46,420 nt of DNA, taken from the NCBI GenBank assembly GCA_035606945.1, contig DATNDR010000046.1:1-46420 (forward strand), given 5' to 3'. Positions 1 through 6,393 of this stretch are shown one piece after another; the first letter of the stretch is position 1, and the number at the start of each line of letters is the position of its first letter. The position numbers and the translations under genes were made by a program. The notes beneath the pieces are model-generated. The model saw only the letters and a list, made by a program, of their open reading frames with translations, made no database searches and was not told where the DNA came from. Origin of the DNA: GCA-003244245 sp035606945 (GTDB taxonomy: Bacteria > Actinomycetota > Actinomycetes > Mycobacteriales > Pseudonocardiaceae).

Positions 1-140
1 ATGGCCTGGGGGAGGCGCTCGTAGTCGATCGAGAAACCGGCCGCCGCGCCGTTGCCGCTCAGTAGCAGGCCCAGCGGCGTGCCGCTCAACACGTTGCCGG
101 TATCGGTGCCGACGCTGGACCACTGAACTTCGTTGCTCAT
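1..140 (-). CDS. N-terminal fragment of an unrecognised protein
   Basis: This is the first 46 codons of a minus-strand gene that runs off the left edge. It starts with ATG at 140 (MSNEVQWSSVG). The visible part is rich in Gly, Ser and Leu and has no signal peptide or recognisable motif. Only 10 bases separate it from the stop of the DUF3558 lipoprotein gene upstream, so the two are probably cotranscribed. I cannot assign a function. Small ESX-like or other secreted proteins beside DUF3558 genes are one possibility, but nothing seen here decides it. Confidence 0.6.
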   Translation of the reverse strand, partial: MSNEVQWSSVGTDTGNVLSGTPLGLLLSGNGAAAGFSIDYERLPQA

Positions 141-150
141 GCGTTCCCAC

Positions 151-762
151 TCAGCTCTTCGGCGGCACATTCGTCAGCACCGCGGCGGCCACCCGTTTGC
201 CTATTTCACACGAATGTTGCGGATTCCCCTTGAGCGTTTTGTCCTCGTAGTCCAGCGAGACGCTCTGCTGTTCGGCCACCTTCATATTGACTGTACAAAT
301 TGGCAGCTTCGCGTTTGTCATCGTCACGATGGCAGGGTAGCCGGTAATAGTGATAACCTCGAAGAACGGAAGGCCGCGATCTCGACTATAAGCGACGTCG
401 AATGCCGGGTTATTGACGGACAGGCTGACGTCGAGCATTCGAACTATTTCTAGCGCGGTGCCAGTGGTGGTCGTCCACTTGCAACGCAAGGTGTCGTGCA
501 GACCGGTTAGTTCATCGCCAGGGAGATTGAGCCGGAATCCGGTCGCCTGCGCCGCGGTGAGCAGCTCGCAGGGCCGCCGGGTCATGGTCGTGAGGTCACG
601 CGGAGGGCCCACGGGGGACGGGATCGGCCCCGACGGCTGCGTCGCACTCGGACGTGGGGCTGCGGTGGGGGCGGGTGCGTTGCCGGCGCCCGCGCAGGCC
701 CCCAGCGTGATCACCGAGCCAGCCGTGATCACGGCTGCAGCAGCGCCCGGCCAGCTACTCAC
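151..762 (-). CDS. DUF3558 family lipoprotein
   Basis: A 203-residue exported lipoprotein of the actinobacterial DUF3558 type. The N-terminus has a hydrophobic signal segment ending in a lipobox-like LGAC (about residues 20-23), followed by a low-complexity Ala/Pro/Ser linker to about residue 55. The globular domain then begins with the family hallmark of a Cys in 'RPCELLTAAQA', with further Cys at 'LRCKW', 'PICTV' and 'HSCEIG', which probably form disulfides outside the membrane. The start is GTG at 762, preceded by a good AGGAGAA ribosome site. The gene diverges from the macro-domain gene at 805 and leads into the partial gene at 140. The molecular function of the family is unknown. Confidence 0.8.
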   Translation of the reverse strand: MSSWPGAAAAVITAGSVITLGACAGAGNAPAPTAAPRPSATQPSGPIPSPVGPPRDLTTMTRRPCELLTAAQATGFRLNLPGDELTGLHDTLRCKWTTTTGTALEIVRMLDVSLSVNNPAFDVAYSRDRGLPFFEVITITGYPAIVTMTNAKLPICTVNMKVAEQQSVSLDYEDKTLKGNPQHSCEIGKRVAAAVLTNVPPKS

Positions 763-804
763 CGTGTTCTCCTATACGCGTGGCGTTCTCGTCAGCCGAG
801 CAGT

Positions 805-1368
805 GTGCCACACGCGCCACTGGTTACGGTGTATCCAGTGGCAACGCAGATCATTCTGCTCGGCGGCGACATCACCGAGCAGCACGTCGATGCGGTGGTG
901 AATGCCGCCAACAGCTCGCTACTCGGTGGCGGCGGAGTGGACGGTGCCATCCACCGCCGCGGCGGGCCGGCAATCCTGGCGCAGTGCCGCCAGTTGCGGG
1001 CCAGCCGCTACCCGGATGGTCTGCCCGCCGGCCAGGCAGTCGCCACCACCGCCGGTGACCTGCCGGCCCGCTGGGTGATCCACACCGTCGGTCCGGTTCA
1101 CAGCGCAACCGAAGACCGCAGTGAGCTGCTCGCGTCCTGTTATCGAGAGTCCCTGCGGGTCGCCGACGAGCTCGGTGCACAGACCGTCGCGTTCCCCGCG
1201 GTGTCCGCCGGCGTCTACGGCTGGCCGCTGCACGACGCCGCCCGAATCGCGCTGACCACCGTCGCGCACACCACCACTGGCGTGCGCGAAGCCCGCTTCG
1301 TTCTGTTCACCGAAACAGCCCTCGACGCCTTCCGCGCCGTCTACCCGCCGCCCGATATGGAGACATAA
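805..1368 (+). CDS. Macro domain protein, probable O-acetyl-ADP-ribose deacetylase
   Basis: A 187-residue single macro domain of the MacroD/YmdB type, expected to hydrolyse O-acetyl-ADP-ribose or remove mono-ADP-ribose from proteins. Diagnostic motifs are the ADP-ribose-binding loop 'VVNAANSSLLGGGGVDGAIH' (about residues 31-50), 'WVIHTVGPV' in the middle, and the diphosphate loop 'SAGVYGWP'. The start is uncertain: GTG at 805, 829 and 838 are all in frame and none has a convincing ribosome site. The last residues, PDMET, and the TAA stop are encoded by a palindromic repeat (1351-1414) that also ends the convergent regulator gene. Divergent from the DUF3558 gene. Confidence 0.85.
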   Translation: MPHAPLVTVYPVATQIILLGGDITEQHVDAVVNAANSSLLGGGGVDGAIHRRGGPAILAQCRQLRASRYPDGLPAGQAVATTAGDLPARWVIHTVGPVHSATEDRSELLASCYRESLRVADELGAQTVAFPAVSAGVYGWPLHDAARIALTTVAHTTTGVREARFVLFTETALDAFRAVYPPPDMET

Positions 1369-1414
1369 CGGGGTAATTCGCCCGCCGGCGACCCCGTTAT
1401 GTCTCCATATCGGG
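1351..1414. repeat. Intergenic hairpin repeat, copy 1 (bidirectional 3' end)
   Basis: Two 23-base arms, 1351-1373 and 1392-1414, are perfect reverse complements around an 18-base loop. Each arm is itself a near-palindrome (CCCGATAT, core GGAGAC, ATAACGGG). The same element recurs at 4598-4661 and 30385-30447. Here it contains the TAA stop codons of both flanking convergent genes (1366-1368 on plus, 1397-1399 on minus), so it may also serve as a bidirectional terminator. Confidence 0.85.
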
Positions 1415-2125
1415 AGAGGGGGCGGGGGAAGCGGGCGGGGCGGCGGCGGGGTCGAGGCGGACGCAGCAGAATGGCGGCGACGGGTCCAGGCGGGCGGTGA
1501 GTCCGGTGCTGCCGAGACCATCGAGGAGACCGTCGAGCAGAAATAGGTTCATCCCGCACACCAGGTCGGTGTATTCCTGCGCCAGAGTGTGGAACGGGCA
1601 GTTGGCCAGTGTGACGCGGTCGCCATCCAGACGCGGTTCGAAACCGTGGGTTTTGAGCACCTCCAGTGCGGCGTCCCGGGCATCACCGTCGCCGGTGGCG
1701 TCATCCGCTGCTTCGCCGAGTTGCCTGCCCAGCTCGTAGGCGCGCTGGTCGAGGATTGCCCGCGGCGAGTCGCCGGAACGTTCGGCGTGCGCGAGCGCTC
1801 CGGACAGCAGCAGCCCGGCGAGCTCGTATCGGCGCTGGGGCAGCGAGACGGCCACGTGCTGATCGGACCTCCGATACAGCTTGGCGGGCCGTCCCGCGCC
1901 GGGGCCGGTGCGCCCGGTGCGGCGCTGGTAGACGACGTCGAGCAGTTTCTCATCCACCAGCCGGTCGAGGTGGAACGCCGCTGTCGTGCGTGGCAGCTCG
2001 AGAGCGGCGGCGGCATCGTCGCGGCTGACCGGCTCGGGCTGGTGCACCACGTAGTCGTACAGCTGTCGGCGGGTCGGTTCGTCGAGCGCGGCGACCGCCG
2101 AGATCTGGGCCTCCCGAGACTCCAT
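1397..2125 (-). CDS. SufR-like (COG2345) HTH regulator with C-terminal Cys cluster
   Basis: A 242-residue transcriptional regulator. Residues about 10-70 form a winged helix of the ArsR type ('DEPTRRQLYDYVV', 'SRDDAAAALELPRTTAAFH', then a 'GRPAKLYRR' wing). The C-terminal half has Cys in 'ANCPFH', 'DLVCGMN' and 'PPFCCVRL', the spacing expected of SufR-type proteins that bind an iron-sulfur cluster, so it may sense iron, Fe-S or redox state. The start is ATG at 2125. The C-terminal PSPDMET and stop lie in the repeat at 1351-1414. It diverges from the remnant at 2209, and the region between them carries an inverted repeat over a promoter. Target genes are unknown. Confidence 0.8.
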   Translation of the reverse strand: MESREAQISAVAALDEPTRRQLYDYVVHQPEPVSRDDAAAALELPRTTAAFHLDRLVDEKLLDVVYQRRTGRTGPGAGRPAKLYRRSDQHVAVSLPQRRYELAGLLLSGALAHAERSGDSPRAILDQRAYELGRQLGEAADDATGDGDARDAALEVLKTHGFEPRLDGDRVTLANCPFHTLAQEYTDLVCGMNLFLLDGLLDGLGSTGLTARLDPSPPFCCVRLDPAAAPPASPAPSPDMET

Positions 2126-2142
2126 TCTAAAACCAATTTCTA

Positions 2143-2192
2143 TTGACGAAACAACAGGGAGCGTTCTAATGTTAACACATTATGTCATTAGA
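2143..2192 (+). promoter_or_regulatory. Promoter with overlapping inverted repeat
   Basis: A TTGACG box (2143-2148) lies 18 bases from TAATGT (2167-2172), a plausible plus-strand promoter for the remnant at 2209. A 7-base inverted repeat, TCTAATG / CATTAGA (2165-2171 and 2186-2192), overlaps the -10 and could be an operator, perhaps for the divergent SufR-like regulator. Confidence 0.45.
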
Positions 2193-2208
2193 GCGCGAGG
2201 AGGCCGGG

Positions 2209-2482
2209 GTGAGCGACCAGTTGGTGGTGGCCGGCGTCGACGGTTCTCCAGCGAGCTTCACCGCGCTGCGCTGGTACTGGCGAGGTCGATGCTCTCGTGC
2301 ACCTGCTCGGACGGCTACCGCAGCTTGCCGACGCGATGGATCACGAGGTGGTCCCGCTGCTGGGTCACCTTGAACAAGTGGTTCCCGACGTGAATCAGCT
2401 GCTCGACCGGGCCCGCCAACTCGGCCACATGGCCGGCCGGTTGCCCAAGGTTTCCCGGCGACCCAACCACCAGCCGTCCTGA
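2209..2482 (+). pseudogene. Chimeric remnant: universal stress protein N-terminus joined to another small protein's C-terminus
   Basis: GTG at 2209 has an excellent AGGAGG site five bases upstream and opens 'MSDQLVVAGVDGSPASFTAL', the ATP-binding N-terminus of a UspA protein. The homology ends near 2280. From about 2282, in the next frame, the sequence reads 'EVDALVHLLGRLPQLADAM' and continues to a TGA at 2480-2482; this resembles the C-terminal tail of a small actinobacterial protein with 'LP.LAD...HEV.P.L..L..V.PDV..LL' repeats. The first frame stops at 2373. No single frameshift restores a full UspA (about 140 or 290 residues), so I read this as a deletion that joined two gene ends. It could still make a short peptide. 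Confidence 0.6.
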
Positions 2483-2534
2483 CCCAGCTCACACCTGGAT
2501 TCCCGCCCATATCCCGACGAAAAGAAAAGAGCCG

Positions 2535-3176
2535 ATGAGCATTCTCGAGCCGACTGCGTCACTGCCCGAACGGCCAGCGCCCGTGCGCCACCCCAGCCTA
2601 CGGGTGGTCCCGCCCCGGGCAGGAGTCGACCTGGCCGCGGCGGAGCGGGCGGTGGCCGATCTGCTGGTCGCGCTGGGTAAGGACCCGACCTCGGAACACC
2701 TGTCAGAGACACCGCGCCGGGTCGCGCACTCCTTCGCCGAGCTGCTCACCCCGCGGGAGTTCGATCTGACAACGTTCCCGAATGACGAGGGCTACGACGA
2801 ACTGGTGCTGGCCAAAAGCATTCCGGTGCAATCGTTGTGCGAGCACCACCTGCTGCCCTTCCACGGCACTGCCCACATCGGTTACCTACCCGGCAAGCGC
2901 ATCCTCGGGTTGTCGAAACTGGCTCGGGTAGTCGAATTGTTCTCCCGGGACCTGCAGGTTCAGGAGCGGCTGACCCAGCAGGTCGCCGACGGGCTCCAGG
3001 AGCACCTGGCTCCCAAAGGGGTCGGCGTGGTGATCGAGGCGGAGCACTTGTGCATGTCACTACGGGGCGTGCGGGCCACCGGCTCGCGCACCGTGACCTC
3101 GGCATTGCACGGGCTGTTGCGGGAGGACGCCCGTTCCCGTCAGGAGTTCTTCGCGCTCGCCGGAGTAGCGCGCTAG
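2535..3176 (+). CDS. folE: GTP cyclohydrolase I
   Basis: A 213-residue type IA GTP cyclohydrolase, which converts GTP to 7,8-dihydroneopterin triphosphate, the first step of folate and pterin synthesis, in the cytoplasm as a toroidal decamer. The zinc and catalytic motifs are intact: 'QSLCEHHLLPFHGTAHIGY' (zinc Cys and His), 'KRILGLSKLARVVE', 'QERLTQQVADGL', and a second zinc Cys in 'AEHLCMSLRGVR'. The first 30 residues are a variable extension. The ATG at 2535 follows a purine-rich AAAGAG site. It is not next to folP or folB; the PLC-like gene begins 14 bases after its stop and may be cotranscribed. Confidence 0.97.
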   Translation: MSILEPTASLPERPAPVRHPSLRVVPPRAGVDLAAAERAVADLLVALGKDPTSEHLSETPRRVAHSFAELLTPREFDLTTFPNDEGYDELVLAKSIPVQSLCEHHLLPFHGTAHIGYLPGKRILGLSKLARVVELFSRDLQVQERLTQQVADGLQEHLAPKGVGVVIEAEHLCMSLRGVRATGSRTVTSALHGLLREDARSRQEFFALAGVAR

Positions 3177-3190
3177 GTAGCGAGGCCACG

Positions 3191-4687
3191 ATGAAGTCTC
3201 TAGAGCATCGGACGATAGGTGAGGCCGCCACCGGCGGCGCCACCGTGCATGTCGGAGGTACCAGCGGCGAAGACAGTTTGGTCCTGGGCTACGGCGACGT
3301 GGTGGCCCTGAGCGGTGACTTCTTCGCAGGCGCCCAAGCCGGCCCGCAAGACGACCTGTTCACCTTGGCCGCCATCCCCGGCAGCCAGGGCACCCAGCTC
3401 GGCACCCGCGATGAGGTCATCTGCGCGCTCAAGGTGATGACCGTCGACGGCGCCTTCGTCGACGACCGCTTCGAGCCGGGAGGGCAGTTCAGCCAGTTCC
3501 ACTTCACCGACAAGGCGGCAGCGACCGCGGTCGAAAGACGAGTCCGGGACCGGTTCCTGGCGCTGGCCACCGCAAACGGTGACCATTTCGTCGCTCCCGG
3601 CCGGGGCGATGGGGCGCACTCCAGCGGCTTCCCGTCGGCCGTCGTCGCCTACCGGCGCCTGCACGAGGCAGCCATCGACGAGGCCTACCGGTTGGGGGTG
3701 TGCCGCGGCGACGAGTCGCGCGCGATGGCACGAGAAGCGGCAGCCCAGCACTACCTCACGGACGCTGTCGCAGCGGGCCACCTGCGGACTCCGGTATCGG
3801 CGATCCGCCACTTCTGGCATCAGCGGTACCCGATGTTTTGGCCGAACCTGCAGCGCAAAGTCGCCGCCGACACGGCCTCGGCGCTGAAAGAACTCATCTG
3901 GCCGGCGCGGCTTTTGCCTGATGGTTTTCTCTACGACCGCACCCATACCGCGGTCAAGGCCCGCACGGAGGGATATCCGCCGATCACCTTCGGCGACCTG
4001 CTGGCCCGGGTGTTCCACGACTGGGACAACACGCATGGCCTGACTGTGGAGTCCGGTGGAACCCTGTTCGGCGACGGCCTGCTCGAGCGGGGCGTGGGTT
4101 GCAAGCTCGTGGTCGCCGCTGTCCGCGCGGGCATCGACGACATCGAGGTCGCCTACCGGCTTGGCGGATCAGGCCGTCGGCTGCGCGGTGCGGCCCTGTA
4201 CGAGGCGGTCCGGTCAGCCACTGGTGCCCACGGCAGCGCCTTCCTACCGGAGACGTTGCTCCCGATTCCGTCGGCTGATAACCCCCCGCAGAACTGGTGG
4301 GCGCCGGACATCGAAACGTTGTGGGACTACCCCATCGTCGGGGCGACGGGGACAACGGTGGGCATGGCGGTCGAGCAGACCCTGCACCCGGGCACGGAGG
4401 TCTTTCGCCGGCTGGATGGGCTGGGACCGGGCGTCTTCGAGGTGCCAGGTCTGCGGCCGGTACCTGCATTACGGCGATGGGTGGCCCGCAAGGCCGGCGA
4501 GGCCTATCACCACGGCTTCATCCGCCGCATGGCCGAAGCTCCCAAATCAACCATCCTCGCAATCGTCGGCACCGCCACAACCTCAGCGGCGGGCTTACCC
4601 GACATGGAGACATATCGGGGTATCGGGGACCTCTTTGACCCCGATACGTCTCCATATCGGGGTGATCGCATCGCGCACCCGTCGTGA
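3191..4687 (+). CDS. Uncharacterised protein with phospholipase C / S1-P1 nuclease-like helical motif
   Basis: A 498-residue protein starting at ATG 3191 (MKSLEHRT). The frame stays open upstream through folE, but that part is not coding. Two features stand out. 'GYGDVVALSGDFF' (about residues 34-46) occurs near the N-terminus of a poorly described bacterial family. 'AAAQHYLTDAVAAGHLRTP' (about residues 187-205) resembles the His/Asp zinc-binding helix of the zinc-dependent phospholipase C / S1-P1 nuclease fold, with more His in 'IRHFWHQRY' and 'YDRTHTAV'. No signal peptide or membrane segment is evident. The last 30 or so residues (from LPDMETYRG) are encoded by the hairpin repeat at 4598-4661, an acquired tail. 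Enzymatic activity is a guess from the motif. Confidence 0.65.
   Translation: MKSLEHRTIGEAATGGATVHVGGTSGEDSLVLGYGDVVALSGDFFAGAQAGPQDDLFTLAAIPGSQGTQLGTRDEVICALKVMTVDGAFVDDRFEPGGQFSQFHFTDKAAATAVERRVRDRFLALATANGDHFVAPGRGDGAHSSGFPSAVVAYRRLHEAAIDEAYRLGVCRGDESRAMAREAAAQHYLTDAVAAGHLRTPVSAIRHFWHQRYPMFWPNLQRKVAADTASALKELIWPARLLPDGFLYDRTHTAVKARTEGYPPITFGDLLARVFHDWDNTHGLTVESGGTLFGDGLLERGVGCKLVVAAVRAGIDDIEVAYRLGGSGRRLRGAALYEAVRSATGAHGSAFLPETLLPIPSADNPPQNWWAPDIETLWDYPIVGATGTTVGMAVEQTLHPGTEVFRRLDGLGPGVFEVPGLRPVPALRRWVARKAGEAYHHGFIRRMAEAPKSTILAIVGTATTSAAGLPDMETYRGIGDLFDPDTSPYRGDRIAHPS
4598..4661. repeat. Intergenic hairpin repeat, copy 2 (inside the 3' end of an ORF)
   Basis: Arms 4598-4620 and 4639-4661 flank an 18-base loop. 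They match copies 1 and 3 but differ from a perfect inverted repeat at two positions. Both mismatches become G-U wobbles in a minus-strand transcript, so a minus-strand RNA could still fold fully. The upstream ORF reads through the element to a stop at 4685-4687. Confidence 0.8.
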
Positions 4688-4693
4688 ACTCGA

Positions 4694-4738
4694 AAGTCGA
4701 CACCACCGACGCAGGAATTGTGTCGGTGGTGTCGACTT
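4694..4738. terminator. Bidirectional hairpin terminator
   Basis: A perfect 17-base inverted repeat (4694-4710 and 4722-4738, containing GTCGACACCACCGAC) with an 11-base loop sits between the stop codons of two convergent genes. No U-tract follows, as is usual in actinomycetes. Confidence 0.8.
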
Positions 4739-4755
4739 CACGACATCTGGTCGTC

Positions 4756-5607
4756 TCAGTGCAGCGCGCGGACTTCGATCTTGCCGCCACGGACCCGGGT
4801 CTGGTAAGCGGGCTGGGGGATCGAAGCCGGCCCGCGCACGATGTGGCCGTCGGTGAGCCGGAAGGTACTTGCGTGCCACGGGCAGATGACGCAGCCGTCG
4901 GCAAGCTCGCCTTCATCGAGTGGGCCGCCGGCATGGCTGCAGGTGTTCGCCAGCGCGTAGATCTGCCCGTCCTCGCGGACCAGCAGCACGGAAGCCTCAC
5001 CGGCGGAGACGCGACGTAGCTCACCCTCAGCCAGTTCGGCCTCAGCGAGCACCGTGGTCCACTCCTGCGGGCGGTGCTCGAGGAAGGTGTGGTTGACGTT
5101 GACCGCTTTGGCGAACGACAGGTGACCACCGAGATACGCACCGACGATCAGAACCCCGAATCCGGCTAGACCGAGGACCTTGCCGGCTCCTCGCCCACCG
5201 CCGCGCCGGGCGATCAGCGAGGCCGTGTACAGAGTCAACGCGGCCACGTTCGCGGTCGCATGCACCGCCCCGATACGCCGCTCCCCGCCGATGGTGTCCG
5301 ACCAGTCGTTGAGCCCGGTGGCCGCGGTGGGCACCGCGCTGAGGATGCCGGCGCCGACGAGCAGGTCGGCAGCCCGCTCGGCGCTGGCACCACCGAAGAT
5401 GTCCAACAGCGCAGACATGCTCCAGGCACCGATCGGCAGGTCGGTGAGCATGGGATGGGCGGGATGGCCCAGATTCGTACCGCTGAGCAGGTTACGGACC
5501 GCGCGAGGCTGCACGGCTTTGCCGACCAAGCCGGCCACCGGCTTGGCAACCTTGTCCAAGGCGGTGAAACCTTCGATGCGGCGCACCAACGCGTGTGCAA
5601 ACGCCAT
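4756..5607 (-). CDS. DUF2231-Rieske fusion, membrane [2Fe-2S] protein
   Basis: A 283-residue membrane protein joining an N-terminal DUF2231 domain to a C-terminal Rieske domain. The first 175 or so residues hold several hydrophobic helices and 'HPAHPMLTDLPIGAW', whose His may bind a metal or haem. From about residue 185 a complete Rieske domain follows: 'NTCSHAGGPL' and 'VICPWHAS' supply the Cys-His pairs for a [2Fe-2S] cluster. The start is ATG at 5607 (MAFAHALV) with an AAAGGA site; an in-frame upstream start at 5694 is unlikely. The cupredoxin gene upstream on the same strand ends 83 bases before this start, so the two probably form an electron-transfer unit. The partner enzyme is not evident. 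Confidence 0.88.
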   Translation of the reverse strand: MAFAHALVRRIEGFTALDKVAKPVAGLVGKAVQPRAVRNLLSGTNLGHPAHPMLTDLPIGAWSMSALLDIFGGASAERAADLLVGAGILSAVPTAATGLNDWSDTIGGERRIGAVHATANVAALTLYTASLIARRGGGRGAGKVLGLAGFGVLIVGAYLGGHLSFAKAVNVNHTFLEHRPQEWTTVLAEAELAEGELRRVSAGEASVLLVREDGQIYALANTCSHAGGPLDEGELADGCVICPWHASTFRLTDGHIVRGPASIPQPAYQTRVRGGKIEVRALH

Positions 5608-5690
5608 GACTAGGAATCCTTTCCGGGCTAAAAGTTCCCCACCTGGGCCGCTGCCCGACGCTACCAAAAGGAGGTCCGGTACGCGCGGCG

Positions 5691-6188
5691 TCACTTCACG
5701 ATCAGTGTGCCTGTCATGGACGGATGGATGGTGCAGACATAGGGATATGTGCCCGGCGTGTTAGGCGCCGTGAATTCCCCGCGCTGACCCCCGGAGATTG
5801 TGCCGGTATCAAATGATTTGTTGACAGCGGTGATCGTATGCGGCGCCCGGTCCTGGTTCACGACGCTGATCTTCGTTCCCGGCGCGACCACCATAGTCGC
5901 CGGCCCGAACGCGAAGTTCTTGATCACAACGGTGTTGAGCAGCACCTTGGAGACCGCCGCAGTGCCGTCGCCGACATCGGTGCTACCCGCGACGTCGGTG
6001 CCACCAGCGGCGCTGCCAGTGCCCACCAGGAGCCCCAACACGGCGATCACTGCTGCGAGCAGGATCACCATCGTACGTGACAAGCCCGCGGTCGCAGTCG
6101 GGTTCATCACCGGATCGCGCTCGAAGGCGGCATCAGAGCCGCCATCCTGCGGGAGTCGATCCTCGTTGCACACGCGCTTAGTACTCAT
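5691..6188 (-). CDS. Membrane-anchored cupredoxin (plastocyanin/azurin-like)
   Basis: A 165-residue blue-copper-like protein. About 37 charged cytoplasmic residues are followed by one transmembrane helix ('MVILLAAVIAVLGLLVG', about 40-56), a Gly/Ser/Thr linker and an extracytoplasmic cupredoxin domain. The copper ligands are present: His in 'APHTIT' and the Cys-His-Met set in 'YVCTIHPSMTG'. The ATG at 6188 has a GGGGGTGG site; ATG 6107 (MNPTATAG) is a weaker alternative that would shorten the cytoplasmic tail. It probably carries electrons or copper outside the membrane, and the Rieske gene just downstream is a likely partner. Confidence 0.85.
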   Translation of the reverse strand: MSTKRVCNEDRLPQDGGSDAAFERDPVMNPTATAGLSRTMVILLAAVIAVLGLLVGTGSAAGGTDVAGSTDVGDGTAAVSKVLLNTVVIKNFAFGPATMVVAPGTKISVVNQDRAPHTITAVNKSFDTGTISGGQRGEFTAPNTPGTYPYVCTIHPSMTGTLIVK

Positions 6189-6233
6189 CTATGCCACCCC
6201 CATTTACCGGAACCCAGCGGGCCCCCCGAACCC

Positions 6234-6301
6234 TTCTAGAACCATGATTTGCTCACGTTAGACCTGCCGCCACCTTTCGTCAACACATGTTTGTTCTAGA
6301 A
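6234..6301. promoter_or_regulatory. Two TTCTAGAA palindromes in a divergent promoter region
   Basis: The 8-base palindrome TTCTAGAA occurs at 6234-6241 and again at 6294-6301, exactly 60 bases apart, between the divergent cupredoxin and ilvD genes. The AT-rich palindrome stands out in a GC-rich genome. A pair on the same DNA face could bind a dimeric regulator; none is identified. Confidence 0.35.
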
Positions 6302-6393
6302 AGGGGATTCGGACGACCAGGTTGGCGGCAGCCGTGGCGGGGGTTCTGACATGCTCCATAACGGTCACGGAAGTTGAGACAGGAGATCGCCGA

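Noticed and set aside
919..1521. Long minus-strand frame opposite the macro-domain gene
   Set aside because: It is antisense to a clear gene and has no recognisable motif; such frames are common at this GC content.
1630..1650. GGTTCGAAACC as a tRNA T-loop
   Set aside because: It lies inside the SufR-like coding sequence and no acceptor or anticodon stem surrounds it; no other T-loop-like match in the window was convincing.
2837..3190. Longer start for the PLC-like protein
   Set aside because: This stretch is folE read in another frame; the conserved part begins after 3191.
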